In this document: piece by piece, positions 43,154 to 53,335 of the stretch
Layout: every line of letters begins with the position of its first letter
Numbering within the stretch: position 1 is the first letter of the stretch
Source: Mycobacterium sp. ITM-2016-00316
Lineage (GTDB): Bacteria; Actinomycetota; Actinomycetes; Mycobacteriales; Mycobacteriaceae
Reading direction: 5' to 3'
Length of the DNA stretch: 64,000 nucleotides
Assembly: GCF_002968335.2 (NCBI RefSeq)
Contig: NZ_CP134398.1
Span: 4,154,001 to 4,218,000 of the forward strand
The notes under the pieces: model-generated
The model's input: only the letters and a program-made list of their open reading frames with translations
Databases searched by the model: none
What the model was told of the DNA's origin: nothing
Made by a program: the position numbers and the translations under genes

Positions 43154-43196
43154 CCACTTATCACACACATTTCGCGGAGAAGCGTGCGATAAGTGG
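43154..43196. repeat. Inverted repeat between convergent SDR and acyl-CoA ligase genes
   Basis: CCACTTATCACAC (43154-43166) pairs with 43184-43196 at 12 of 13 positions, with a 17-nt loop. It occupies the 66-bp gap between two convergent stop codons. It is another T-tract-free hairpin of the kind seen at 15119 and 36845. Confidence 0.6.
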
Positions 43197-43209
43197 CCGT
43201 TCGGCCGGG

Positions 43210-44571
43210 TCAGGAATACTCATTGCGCAGCACCCGCCGCAACACCTTTCCCGAAGGCAATCGCGGGATGGCGTCGACGAAGATCACCCGCCTCGGACGC
43301 TTGTAGGACGACAGCCGCGCAACCACCAGGGCGATCAATTCCTGTTCGGTGACCGGTTTCCCCGTCGCCACGGCCGCGATGACCGCCTCGCCGTTCACAC
43401 CGTCGGGGACGCCGAAGACCGCGCAGTCCTCGACAGCCGGATGCCCGTGCAGCACCGCCTCCACCTCTGCGGGCGCCACCTGGAAACCGCGGACCTTGAT
43501 CATCTCCTTGAGCCGGTCGGTGATCCGCAGCCAGCCCCCGCTGTCGATTTCTCCGAGGTCCCCGGTGCGGTACCACCCGTCGTCAAACGCCTCGGCGGTG
43601 GCCACGTCGGGCAGATAGCCGGCCATCGCCGAATCCGAGCGCACCTGGATCTCCCCGCTCTCGGCGATGCGCACCGCCACCCCCGGCACCGGTTTGCCCA
43701 CGGTGTCCAGCCGCGCATCCCCGATCGGGCAACACGCGATGACCGGCAGCTCACTGGCGCCGTAGGCCGAAACCCACTGCACACCAGTCCGGTTGGTGAC
43801 GGCGTCCGCCACGCTCTTGGTCACCGGCGTCGCGCACCACATGATGTAGCGCAGCGAGGACAGGTCGTAGCTCTCCAGGTCCGGATGCGCGGCGATGGCC
43901 AGCGCGATGGGCGCAACGGCCATTTCGATGGTGATCCGGTCGTCCTGGATGTGGGTCAGCATGCGATCGATGTCGAAGCGCGGATGCAGGCGCATCCACG
44001 CGCCGGACTCCAGCACGGTGGCGATGTTGAGCAGCCCGAGAATGTGTGACGGCGGCGTCATGATCTGCATACGGTCCGCGGACGTGAGTTCCAGCGCGGT
44101 CCGCCAGTGCCGCACCGCTGCGGCGAACGCCGCATGGGTGTGCCGCACGGCCTTCGGCATGCCCGTCGTTCCGGAGCTGAACACGAACAGCGCATCGGAC
44201 TCGGGTGACACCGGCTCCCATGCGCCCCCGGCGAGCGTGATCGGCTCGTCCAGGTGCAGCATCGGGATCAGTTCGGAGAGCACCGAGGCGTCCCCGACTC
44301 CCAACACCGGGGCCGTCAGCTCCAGCGCATGCGCCACCTCCGCGTGTTTCCACGTCGAGCTCAACAGCACCACCGCCGCGCGCACGCGCCAGATCGCCCG
44401 CAGCGCAACGACGAACTCGGGACGGTTGGACGACATCAGGGCCACCCGGTCGCCGGCGCGCACGCCGCGGGCGGCGAGCGTGCCGGCCATCCCGTCGGCC
44501 AGCGCGTCCAGCTCGGTCATGGTGTACTGGCGGTCCCCGAATGCCAGGACCGTGTGGTTCTCTGCAGCCAT
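43210..44571 (-). CDS. Acyl-CoA ligase (FadD/AMP-binding family)
   Basis: A 453-residue ANL-superfamily ligase. The ATP loop is FVFSSGTTGMPKAVRHTH, then VSAYGASELPV, WYRTGDLGEID, and the catalytic lysine in LPSGKVLRRVL. It is shorter than common FadD proteins (about 500-540). ATG 44571 is chosen; a TTG at 44574 precedes it. It activates a carboxylic acid with ATP and CoA. A perfect operator lies 25 bp upstream, shared with the divergent 2Fe-2S ferredoxin, so both ring oxidation and CoA activation respond to the same signal. Confidence 0.92.
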   Translation of the reverse strand: MAAENHTVLAFGDRQYTMTELDALADGMAGTLAARGVRAGDRVALMSSNRPEFVVALRAIWRVRAAVVLLSSTWKHAEVAHALELTAPVLGVGDASVLSELIPMLHLDEPITLAGGAWEPVSPESDALFVFSSGTTGMPKAVRHTHAAFAAAVRHWRTALELTSADRMQIMTPPSHILGLLNIATVLESGAWMRLHPRFDIDRMLTHIQDDRITIEMAVAPIALAIAAHPDLESYDLSSLRYIMWCATPVTKSVADAVTNRTGVQWVSAYGASELPVIACCPIGDARLDTVGKPVPGVAVRIAESGEIQVRSDSAMAGYLPDVATAEAFDDGWYRTGDLGEIDSGGWLRITDRLKEMIKVRGFQVAPAEVEAVLHGHPAVEDCAVFGVPDGVNGEAVIAAVATGKPVTEQELIALVVARLSSYKRPRRVIFVDAIPRLPSGKVLRRVLRNEYS

Positions 44572-44595
44572 CAACGGACTACCTTATCCGCAACG

Positions 44596-44610
44596 GAGAA
44601 TGTTATTCTC
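44596..44610. promoter_or_regulatory. Perfect GAGAAT-N3-ATTCTC operator, copy 4
   Basis: GAGAATGTTATTCTC here extends to ACG...CGT, so nine bases on each side pair. It lies between the divergent ligase (44571) and ferredoxin (44644) genes, close enough to both starts to block transcription. Confidence 0.78.
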
Positions 44611-44643
44611 CGTTTATCAGAATCCGACGCCCAGGAGAGCTTG

Positions 44644-44940
44644 ATGACGGCCGAACCAGTGCCCGCCGACGAAGTGACGATCCTGCTCGACGGTGCCCGC
44701 ACGACGGCACTGCCGGTCGCGGGCGAGACACTGCTGGAGACGGCACGACGCGCCGGCCTGACTCCCCCGTTCGCCTGCGAGGCCGGTAACTGCGGCACCT
44801 GCATCGCCAAGCTCACCGAGGGCACCGCGACCATGAAGGTCAACGACGCACTCGACGATGACGAGGTCGAAGAGGGCTACGTGCTGACGTGTCAGGCGAT
44901 CCCGGAGCCGGGACCGCTGACGGTCGATTACGACGACTGA
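44644..44940 (+). CDS. 2Fe-2S plant-type ferredoxin
   Basis: A 98-residue ferredoxin. The cluster motif is CEAGNCGTC (CxxxxCxxC) with the fourth cysteine in VLTCQAIP. It lacks a reductase domain. ATG 44644 follows AGGAGAGC. It is transcribed divergently from the acyl-CoA ligase under a perfect GAGAAT-N3-ATTCTC site, the same site found upstream of the reductase-less Rieske oxygenase at 3755. It is therefore the best local candidate for the oxygenase's electron carrier, though they are 40 kb apart. Its end overlaps the convergent CoA-transferase gene by 13 bp. Confidence 0.94.
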   Translation: MTAEPVPADEVTILLDGARTTALPVAGETLLETARRAGLTPPFACEAGNCGTCIAKLTEGTATMKVNDALDDDEVEEGYVLTCQAIPEPGPLTVDYDD

Positions 44941-46004
44941 GGGGCAGCGTCGAACACCGGCGCCGGCCGGTACTCCGGCTCGAAACCCTGCACCCGGATC
45001 GGGCTGCCCACCAGCCGGAAATCACCCGCGGTGACCACCATCTCCGGAGTGTCCTCCAGGGCCTCCGGCAGCGAGCGCACCGCTGCCGCGGGGATACCGA
45101 GTGGCTTGAGCCGGATCTCCCAGTTCACCGCGGTGTCGGTAGCCAGCGCGGCCGACACCAGCGCCAGGACATCCTCGCGTGCCGCAGCCCGCTCCACCAT
45201 GGTCTCGAAGCCGGCGATTCCCGCTTCACCCGCGAACGACCGCCAGAAACCGTCGTGGGTGATGAACAGCGCGAGATGGCCTTCGGCGGTCGGAAACAGC
45301 TGTGCGGGGACGTAATAGGAGTGCGCACCGAACGGGTAGCGCCTCGGTTCGGCACCGTCGTTCAGGTAGGCAGCGGCCCGGTAGTTCAGCTGCGACAGCA
45401 TGACGTCGCGCAGGCACACGTCGACCTGCCCGCCGTGGCCGGACACGATCTTGGCGAGCAGGCCCAGCGCGGCGGTGAGTCCGGTGGAGTTGTCTGCCGC
45501 CGAGTAGCCGGGCAGCGTGGGCGGACCGTCGGGGTCACCGGTCATCGCCGCCACTCCGGTCGCGGCCTGGATGACGTAGTCGAACGCCGGGTCATCCCCG
45601 CCGTGCAGGCCGTACCCGGTCAGCGCGACGCACACGATCTGCTCGTTGTACCGGCGCAGGTTCTCATATGTCAGGCCGAGCTTCTTGATCGCCGACGGCT
45701 TCATGTTGACCAGCAGCGCGTGCGAATCGGCCACCAGTTCAGCGAGTCTGGCACACCCGTCCGCGGATGCCAGGTCCAGGCAGACGCTGCGCTTGTTGCG
45801 GTTGAGGCTGGCGAAATAGCTGTCGCTGACCTGCCGGGAGATCTCACCGCCGGGTGGTTCGACCTTGATGACCTCGGCGCCCAGGTCGGCGAGCAGCATG
45901 GTGGCGTACGGGCCGGCCAGCATGACGCCGACCTCGATGATGCGGATGCCTGCCAGCGGTCCGGCGGGCAGGAGCGCAGCGACCGGGGAATCGGGTGAGC
46001 TCAC
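44928..46004 (-). CDS. Family III CoA-transferase
   Basis: A 358-residue CaiB/BaiF-type protein with PLAGIRIIEVGVMLAGPYAT, LLADLGAEVIKVEPPGG, NRNKRSVCLDL and GQVDVCLRDVML, whose Asp fits the catalytic residue. It starts at GTG 46004, overlapping the luciferase-like gene's stop by 4 bp, so it belongs to the mutase operon (48944 to 44928). A CoA-transferase after a mutase could exchange CoA between a dicarboxylate and the incoming acid. It is a single-domain relative of the double protein at 15164. Confidence 0.9.
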   Translation of the reverse strand: MSSPDSPVAALLPAGPLAGIRIIEVGVMLAGPYATMLLADLGAEVIKVEPPGGEISRQVSDSYFASLNRNKRSVCLDLASADGCARLAELVADSHALLVNMKPSAIKKLGLTYENLRRYNEQIVCVALTGYGLHGGDDPAFDYVIQAATGVAAMTGDPDGPPTLPGYSAADNSTGLTAALGLLAKIVSGHGGQVDVCLRDVMLSQLNYRAAAYLNDGAEPRRYPFGAHSYYVPAQLFPTAEGHLALFITHDGFWRSFAGEAGIAGFETMVERAAAREDVLALVSAALATDTAVNWEIRLKPLGIPAAAVRSLPEALEDTPEMVVTAGDFRLVGSPIRVQGFEPEYRPAPVFDAAPQSS

Positions 46005-46957
46005 GAGACCTGCTTGGCGAGTTCGGCGATCACCTCACGGGTCCGGTACTTCGACGCGATCAACTCGTCTCGAGTATCGCCGATCGGCAGCAGCCGCACC
46101 GACAGGTCGGTGACACCGGCGTCGGCGAAGGTCTTGAACCGCTTGAGGATCGACTCCTCGTCCCCGGCGGCGCAGAGATCGCCGACGGTGCGGGCATCGC
46201 CACGGTCGAGCAGCCGCTGGTAGTTCGGCGAGGTCTCGGCCTCGGCCAGGATGCGGTTGGCCCGGTCCTTCGCCTCGTCGATCTCGGAGTTCGCGCACAG
46301 TGTGACCGGGATGCCGGCCACGATGCGCGGTGGGGGCTTGCCCGCACCGGCGGCGGCCTTGTTGATCTTGGGCGCGATGTGCTCGCCGATGGCCTTCTCG
46401 TCGGCCATCCACAGCGAGGTCCCATCGGCGTGCTCGCCGGCGATCTGCAGCATCACCGGGCCGAGCGCAGCGACCAGAACAGGCATCGGCGTCGCGGCGC
46501 CGAGCGCCGTCGGGTTGTGCACCGTGAAGGTGTCGTTCTCGACGTCCACCGGCCCGGGCCCCGAAATGGCAGCGTTGAACACCTGCAGGTAGTCGCGGGT
46601 GTAGGCGGCGGGCTTGTCATAGGGCAGGCCCAACATGTCGCGGATGATCCAGTGATGCGACGGCCCGACGCCCAGCGCCAGCCGCCCGTTGGACACGGCG
46701 TGCACCGAAAGTGCCTGCCGGGCAAGCGCAATGGGGTGCTGCGCCTGCAGCGGCACCACGGCGGTGCCGAGTTCGATGCGGCTGCTGTGCGACGCCATCA
46801 GCGTCACCATGGTCAGCAGATCGAAATCGTCGGGCACCTGCGGCATCCACGCCGTGGCCAGCCCGGCCGAATCGGCCCATTCGATATCGGAGATCAGCTT
46901 GCTGACCTTGCGGGCCATATCGCCGCGCTCGGCCCCGATCATCACGCCCAGTCTCAT
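46001..46957 (-). CDS. LLM-family, probably F420-dependent, oxidoreductase
   Basis: A 318-residue luciferase-like protein. MRLGVMIGAERGDM, LATAWMPQVPDDFDLLT, IELGTAVVPLQAQHP and LALGVGPSHHWI match mycobacterial F420-dependent oxidoreductases of about 300-320 residues. It lies between the B12-binding subunit and the CoA-transferase with 4-bp overlaps on both sides. It could reduce an enoyl or carbonyl group with F420H2. It is clearly distinct from the FMN-type protein at 27908. Confidence 0.87.
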   Translation of the reverse strand: MRLGVMIGAERGDMARKVSKLISDIEWADSAGLATAWMPQVPDDFDLLTMVTLMASHSSRIELGTAVVPLQAQHPIALARQALSVHAVSNGRLALGVGPSHHWIIRDMLGLPYDKPAAYTRDYLQVFNAAISGPGPVDVENDTFTVHNPTALGAATPMPVLVAALGPVMLQIAGEHADGTSLWMADEKAIGEHIAPKINKAAAGAGKPPPRIVAGIPVTLCANSEIDEAKDRANRILAEAETSPNYQRLLDRGDARTVGDLCAAGDEESILKRFKTFADAGVTDLSVRLLPIGDTRDELIASKYRTREVIAELAKQVS

Positions 46958-47354
46958 GACTTGGAAACCTTCTCCGTCAGCGCGCGCACATCGGTCACCA
47001 GTTTCTCCAGCGAGGTTCCGGTCGGGAACACCGCGGCCGCACCGGCATCCAGCAGCTTCTGCACATCGGCTTCGGGAATGGTGCCACCGACCACCACGGC
47101 GATATCGCCGGCATCGGCAGCCCGCAACGCGTCCACGACACGGGTCGTCAACCCCACATGTGCGCCGGACAGGATCGAAAGGCCAACCAGAGCAACGTCT
47201 TCCTGCAGCGCGATGGAGACGATGTCCTCGACACGCTGACGGATGCCGGTGTAGACGACCTCGAAGCCGGCATCACGCAGCGTGCGCGCGACGATCTTGG
47301 CGCCCTTGTCGTGGCCGTCCAGACCGGGCTTGGCGACGAGTACACGGGCGGCCA

Positions 47355-47355
<1 letters not shown>
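46954..47355 (-). CDS. Cobalamin-binding subunit of acyl-CoA mutase
   Basis: A 133-residue B12-binding domain protein. KPGLDGHDKGAKIVA contains the DxHxxG motif (D13, H15, G18) whose His replaces the lower axial base of cobalamin; LVGLSILSGAH and VVVGGTIPEAD complete the fold. It starts at ATG 47355, sharing one base with the stop of the mutase large subunit. It matches the small subunit of archaeal-type or isobutyryl-CoA-type mutases, which are made as two chains instead of one. Confidence 0.95.
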
Positions 47356-48944
<1,589 letters not shown>

Positions 48945-48957
48945 CACTGGATAACGT

Positions 48958-49125
48958 ACTTGCTCAAAATGAGAATGCCAATACCGCTGACTGAAAACAT
49001 GCACTGTGAGGGCCTGTCAGGCACATCAGACGGCGCGTCGTGCGTGCGTCGACAACACCCCGGCGATACGTCGTGCCTGTACATGAGCGATTATGACACT
49101 TGCTGAAAATGAGAATGCCAATACC
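48958..49125. promoter_or_regulatory. Duplicated 28-bp operator-bearing direct repeat in a divergent promoter region
   Basis: Copies at 48958-48985 and 49098-49125, 140 bp apart and in the same direction, differ at one base. Each contains AAAATGAGAATGCCAATACC, i.e. GAGAAT plus a degenerate second half. The 220-bp gap separates the mutase (48944, minus) from the SDR (49165, plus), so each gene has a copy close to its start. Nothing else is evident in the gap. Confidence 0.7.
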
Positions 49126-49164
49126 ATCAGGGGAAGCAAGACCCCTTCCGTCCGAGGAGTCAGT

Positions 49165-50001
49165 ATGTCCAGCGAGCAACGTCCGCTTGCCGATCGCACC
49201 CTGGTGGTGTCCGGCGGCAGCCGCGGTATCGGGCTGGCCATCGCCCTAGGCGCCGCCAAGCGAGGCGCCAACGTGGTGCTGTTGGCCAAGACCGCCGAAC
49301 CTCACCCGAAGCTGCCGGGCACCGTGCACACCGCGGTCGCCGACGTCGAGGCCGTCGGCGCCAGGGCGGTGGCCGTGGTCGGCGATGTCCGCAAGGAAGA
49401 AGACGTCCAGCGCGCCATCGACACGGCGGTACAGACCTTCGGCGGCGTCGACATCGTCATCAACAACGCCAGCGCGATCGCCACCGAGCCCACCGAGGCG
49501 CTGGCGGCCAAGAAGTTCGATCTGATGATGGACATCAACGTGCGCGGCACGTTCCTGCTCACCAAGGCCGCGCTGCCGCACCTGCGGCAGTCCGCAGAAG
49601 CCCATGTCATCACCCTGGCGCCGCCGCTCAACCTGAATCCGTACTGGCTGGGCGCGCACCCCGTCTACACGGTGTCCAAGTACGGGATGACGCTGCTGTC
49701 GCTGGGCTGGGCGCAGGAGTACCAAGAGTCCGGGATCGGGTTCTGCTGCCTGTGGCCACAGACCTATATCGCGACATCGGCGGTGACGAACCTGGCCGAC
49801 GGCGACAGCCTGGCTTCTTCGTCGCGCAGCCCGGAGATCATGGCCGACGCCGCGGTTCAGATCCTCACCGGACCGGCCAAGGACGCCAACGGCCAGACCT
49901 TCATCGACGCCGACGTGCTGGCCGGGGCCGGAACCACCGACCTGTCCCGTTATGGCGGTGGCGACGATCCCATCTGGGATATCTTCGTGGACAAGTCATG
50001 A
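49165..50001 (+). CDS. SDR, HSDL2-like
   Basis: A 278-residue SDR. VVSGGSRGIGLAIALGAAKRG is split as SGGSRGIGLAI and ALGAAKRG; then LLAKTAEPHPKLPGTVHTA, INNASAIATEPTEAL and catalytic YTVSK. The TAEPHPKLPGT and NLNPYWLGAH segments are typical of hydroxysteroid-dehydrogenase-like 2 (HSDL2) proteins. ATG 49165 has GAGGAG upstream. It overlaps the acyl-CoA ligase by 4 bp. A role in oxidising an acyl-CoA or fatty aldehyde/alcohol is likely but not proved by sequence. Confidence 0.9.
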   Translation: MSSEQRPLADRTLVVSGGSRGIGLAIALGAAKRGANVVLLAKTAEPHPKLPGTVHTAVADVEAVGARAVAVVGDVRKEEDVQRAIDTAVQTFGGVDIVINNASAIATEPTEALAAKKFDLMMDINVRGTFLLTKAALPHLRQSAEAHVITLAPPLNLNPYWLGAHPVYTVSKYGMTLLSLGWAQEYQESGIGFCCLWPQTYIATSAVTNLADGDSLASSSRSPEIMADAAVQILTGPAKDANGQTFIDADVLAGAGTTDLSRYGGGDDPIWDIFVDKS

Positions 50002-51491
50002 GTATCTCGCTGCTGCTGGAGATGGCATCCTCGACCGATCCGGACCGCACGGCGGTCGTGTCGGGCGATCTGCGACTGAGCGCCGGCGAACTGAGCGAGC
50101 TTGCCGACGGCGGTGCCGGTGTGGTGGCTGCCTCCGGCGCCCAGCATGTCGCCTATGTCGGCGCCGGCGGCGCCTTGCTGCCGTTGCTGCTGTTCGCCTC
50201 GGCCCGCGCCGGGGTGCCCGTGACACCGCTGAACTACCGGTTGAGCGCCGACGGCCTGCGGGCCTTGATCGCCCGGCTGCCGGATCCGCTGGTCGTGGTC
50301 GATGACGAGTACCGCGACGCCGTCGGCGACGAGTTCCGGGTGATGGGGTCCGCGGAGTTCCTGGCGGCGGCCCGCACCGCCGAACCCGCTGCCCAATTCC
50401 CCGATCCGGACTCGGTGGGCGTCGTGCTGTTCACCTCGGGCACCACCTCGGCACCGAAAGCCGTTGAGCTCACCCACAACAACCTCACCAGCTATATCAC
50501 CGGCACGGTCGAGTTCGCCTCGGCCGAGCCCGGCGACGCCGCGCTGATCTGCGTTCCGCCGTATCACATCGCCGGCGTCTCGGCGGCACTGTCGAACCTG
50601 TACGCCGGCCGCAAGATGGTGTACCTGACCCAGTTCGACGCCCGGAAGTGGGTGGGCCTCGTCGAGTCCGAGGGTGTCACCTCGGCCACGGTGGTGCCGA
50701 CCATGCTGGACCGCATCGTCACCGTGCTGGAATCCCAGAACACCGCCCTGCCCACCCTGCGTACGCTGGCCTACGGCGGGTCCAAGGTCGCACTTCCCCT
50801 GGTGCGCAAGGCTCTTGAACTGCTACCCGCGGTCGGCTTCGTCAACGCCTATGGCCTCACCGAGACCAGTTCGACGATCGCCGTACTGACCCCCGACGAT
50901 CACCGGGTCGCGCTGGGCTCCGATGACGCCGCGGTGGCCAGGCGACTCGGCTCGGTCGGCCAACCGGTGCCCAGCATCGAGGTGCAGATCCGCGCCGAGG
51001 ACGGAACCGTCCTGGGCGCAGGCGAAACCGGGGAACTGTACGTGCGCGGCGAACAGGTGTCCGGGCGCTACACCGGTATCGGTTCGGTGCTCGACGAACA
51101 GGGCTGGTTCCCCACCAAGGACGTGGCCACCCTCGACGAGGACGGTTACCTCTACATCGGGGGACGCTCCGATGACACCATCATCCGCGGTGGCGAGAAC
51201 ATCGCACCCGCCGAGATCGAGGACGTGCTCGTCGAGCACCCACAGGTGCGCGAGTGCGCGGTGGTGGGTCCCGAGGATCCCGAATGGGGCCAGATCATCG
51301 TCGCGGTCGTGGTCCCCGCGGCCGGTACCGAGCCGCAACCCGAGGAGCTCCGGGAATTCGTCCGCGCGCAGCTGCGCGGATCCCGCACCCCGGACCGGGT
51401 CGTCTTCCGCGACGAGTTGCCCACCAACGCGACCGGCAAGGTGCTGCGCCGCGAACTCGTCAGCGAATTGAACGCAAAGGAGCCCGCATGA
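49998..51491 (+). CDS. Acyl-CoA ligase (AMP-binding family)
   Basis: A 497-residue ANL ligase starting at ATG 49998 (4-bp overlap). VLFTSGTTSAPKAVELTH is the ATP loop, VNAYGLTETSSTIAV the A5 motif, WFPTKDVATLDEDGYLYIGGR the hinge (Thr-Lys-Asp in place of the commoner TGD), and LPTNATGKVLRREL the catalytic lysine region. It activates a carboxylic acid as the CoA ester. It lies between the HSDL2-like SDR and a small unknown protein, all overlapping by 4 bp. It is not a close copy of the ligase at 43210. Confidence 0.92.
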   Translation: MSISLLLEMASSTDPDRTAVVSGDLRLSAGELSELADGGAGVVAASGAQHVAYVGAGGALLPLLLFASARAGVPVTPLNYRLSADGLRALIARLPDPLVVVDDEYRDAVGDEFRVMGSAEFLAAARTAEPAAQFPDPDSVGVVLFTSGTTSAPKAVELTHNNLTSYITGTVEFASAEPGDAALICVPPYHIAGVSAALSNLYAGRKMVYLTQFDARKWVGLVESEGVTSATVVPTMLDRIVTVLESQNTALPTLRTLAYGGSKVALPLVRKALELLPAVGFVNAYGLTETSSTIAVLTPDDHRVALGSDDAAVARRLGSVGQPVPSIEVQIRAEDGTVLGAGETGELYVRGEQVSGRYTGIGSVLDEQGWFPTKDVATLDEDGYLYIGGRSDDTIIRGGENIAPAEIEDVLVEHPQVRECAVVGPEDPEWGQIIVAVVVPAAGTEPQPEELREFVRAQLRGSRTPDRVVFRDELPTNATGKVLRRELVSELNAKEPA

Positions 51492-51790
51492 TCAAGAACG
51501 GCACCCGCCTGCAGAGTCAGGTGTGCGACACCCAGGTCATCGTGGTGCGCGCCTCCGAGGGTCTGGACAACCTGCGCGCCGGTGGCGCACCGCTGATCCC
51601 CGTCGGTGAGACTGCCGCCGAGGGTCTGTCGCTGGATCCCGCACTGTCCGAAGGCAATCTGATGGGAAAGCGCTACGTCGACGACAGCGGCGCGGAGATC
51701 CTGGTGACCAAGGCCGGCGCGGGCACGCTCAGCATCGGGACCACGCCCCTGGCGATCAAAGAAGCAAAGCCGCTGCCTGCCAGCGACTGA
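51488..51790 (+). CDS. Small protein coupled to an acyl-CoA ligase
   Basis: A 100-residue protein that I do not recognise by name, starting at ATG 51488 inside the ligase stop (ATGA). It begins GTRLQSQVCDTQVIVVRASEG, with one cysteine at residue 13; a Gly/Pro-rich middle (LRAGGAPLIPVGE) and GKRYVDDSGAEILVTKAGAG follow. It has only that one cysteine, no signal peptide and no membrane helix. The coupling suggests an acyl-binding or accessory role for the ligase, perhaps through the cysteine; this is speculative. Confidence 0.75.
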   Translation: MIKNGTRLQSQVCDTQVIVVRASEGLDNLRAGGAPLIPVGETAAEGLSLDPALSEGNLMGKRYVDDSGAEILVTKAGAGTLSIGTTPLAIKEAKPLPASD

Positions 51791-51817
51791 GTCGAGAGCC
51801 TGGATCTGGCACCCCTT

Positions 51818-51823
51818 TAGGCT
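51818..51823 (+). promoter_or_regulatory. -10 box of a leaderless transcript
   Basis: TAGGCT ends 6 nt before the ATG of the DUF1295 gene, and no Shine-Dalgarno sequence is present. Transcription would start at the A of the ATG, the common mycobacterial leaderless arrangement. Confidence 0.7.
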
Positions 51824-51829
51824 CAGTCC

Positions 51830-52735
51830 ATGACGACCATCAGCAAGGCGCGCTCGCTGGGCGTGGTGACCGTGGCCTACGTCGTCGCCATCGCGGTGGC
51901 GGCGGCGTGGCTGTGGCTGGGCCCCAGCACAGATCGACTGTGGCTGGACACCCTGATCGCCGATCTGCTGGCAACAGTGGCGATCTTCGGCTTCAGCCGG
52001 GTGTACCGGAACTCCAGCTTCTACGACGCCTATTGGAGCGTCATCCCGCCGCTGCTGTTGTTCTACTGGTGGTATCGCAGCAGCGAGGTGGACCAGCTGC
52101 GCGTCTGGCTCATCACCATCGTGGTGATGCTGTGGGCCATCCGGCTGACCGCGAACTGGGTGTATGCGTTCCCGGGGCTGCACCACGAGGACTGGCGCTA
52201 CCCGATGTTCAAGCAGCGCGCCGGCCGCTTCGAGATCCTCGCCGACCTGGTCGCGATCCATCTGATCCCGACACTGCAGGTCTTCCTGGCCATGGTGCCG
52301 GTGTACGTCGCGGTGACCCGGCCCGGACCCGGACTGGTGTGGCTGGCCTGGATCGCGTTCGTGGTGGGGCTGGCCGCGGTGACGCTGGAACTCGTCGCCG
52401 ATGTGCAGATGCACCGCTTCGTCGCGGAGCGCCGTACCGGCGAAGCGATGGACCGTGGTCTGTGGGGTTGGTCGCGGCATCCGAACTACTTCGGGGAGTT
52501 CAGCTTCTGGGCGGCGCTGGCGCTCTTCGGTGTCGCGGCGGCGCCGGCGGACTGGTGGTGGCTGATCCTCGGTGCGCTCGCCATCCTGGCGATGTTCCTC
52601 GGGGCGAGCATCCCGATGATGGAGGAACGCAGCCTGGCACGCCGTCCCGCCTATCAGGACGTGGTGGACCGCGTCTCACGGTTCGTGCCGTGGCCGCCGC
52701 GCACCCGACCAGCCCACCGCAGCCTGCCCGAATAG
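51830..52735 (+). CDS. DUF1295 membrane protein, steroid 5-alpha-reductase-like fold
   Basis: A 301-residue integral membrane protein with about seven hydrophobic helices (for example VVTVAYVVAIAVAAAWLWLG and LALFGVAAAPADWWWLILG). The conserved GLWGWSRHPNYFGE near residue 210 is the signature of the DUF1295/isoprenylcysteine methyltransferase-like and steroid-5-alpha-reductase-like family. The true reaction is not known. It appears leaderless, so it starts a new transcription unit and is not part of the ligase operon. Confidence 0.9.
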   Translation: MTTISKARSLGVVTVAYVVAIAVAAAWLWLGPSTDRLWLDTLIADLLATVAIFGFSRVYRNSSFYDAYWSVIPPLLLFYWWYRSSEVDQLRVWLITIVVMLWAIRLTANWVYAFPGLHHEDWRYPMFKQRAGRFEILADLVAIHLIPTLQVFLAMVPVYVAVTRPGPGLVWLAWIAFVVGLAAVTLELVADVQMHRFVAERRTGEAMDRGLWGWSRHPNYFGEFSFWAALALFGVAAAPADWWWLILGALAILAMFLGASIPMMEERSLARRPAYQDVVDRVSRFVPWPPRTRPAHRSLPE

Positions 52736-52744
52736 CCGACCGGC

Positions 52745-52750
52745 TACGCT
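52745..52750 (+). promoter_or_regulatory. -10 box of the leaderless TetR gene
   Basis: TACGCT is followed by GGCCGC and then the GTG start, giving a transcript that begins at the start codon. Confidence 0.62.
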
Positions 52751-52756
52751 GGCCGC

Positions 52757-53335
52757 GTGAGCACCGAGGGCAGGCTGGCGCCGACCACCTACAGCGCTGC
52801 GCAGACCCGTGTCATCACCGCCGCCCTGGACCTGTTCGGCGCACACGGTGTCAGCGGCACCTCGCTGCAGATGATCGCCGATGCCATCGGTGTCACGAAA
52901 GCCGCTGTCTACCACCAGTTCAAGAGCAAGGATGACGTCGTCATCGCGGTCGCCGAAACCGAGCTGGCGGCGCTACAGGACGCCCTGGACGCCGCGGAAG
53001 CAGAGGCCGACCAGGTGGCCGCCCGCGAAGTGCTGCTCACCCGGGTGGTCGATATGGCCGTCACCCGCCGCCAACTCACCGGTGTGCTGCAGTTCGACCC
53101 GGTGGTGGTCCGACTGCTGGCCGAGCACCGACCCTTCGCGCAGTTCATCGAGCGGCTGTATCAGGTCCTGCTCGGCGGCGGCGGCGGTGTCGAAGCCCGG
53201 GTCAACGCCGCGGTCATGTCCGGGGCGCTCAGCGCGGCGGTGATGCACCCGCTGGTCACCGACGTCGACGACGACACCCTGCGGGCCCAGATCCTCAAGG
53301 TCACCCGGCGCATCCTGGACCTGCCTCAGGCGTGA
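52757..53335 (+). CDS. TetR-family regulator
   Basis: A 192-residue TetR protein with a clear [42 protein letters not shown] and [12 protein letters not shown]. It starts at GTG 52757 and is apparently leaderless. It is 21 bp downstream of DUF1295 and convergent with the broken SDR, which it overlaps by 10 bp. No palindrome is evident right upstream, and its target is unknown. Confidence 0.9.
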   Translation: MSTEGRLAPTTYSAAQTRVITAALDLFGAHGVSGTSLQMIADAIGVTKAAVYHQFKSKDDVVIAVAETELAALQDALDAAEAEADQVAAREVLLTRVVDMAVTRRQLTGVLQFDPVVVRLLAEHRPFAQFIERLYQVLLGGGGGVEARVNAAVMSGALSAAVMHPLVTDVDDDTLRAQILKVTRRILDLPQA

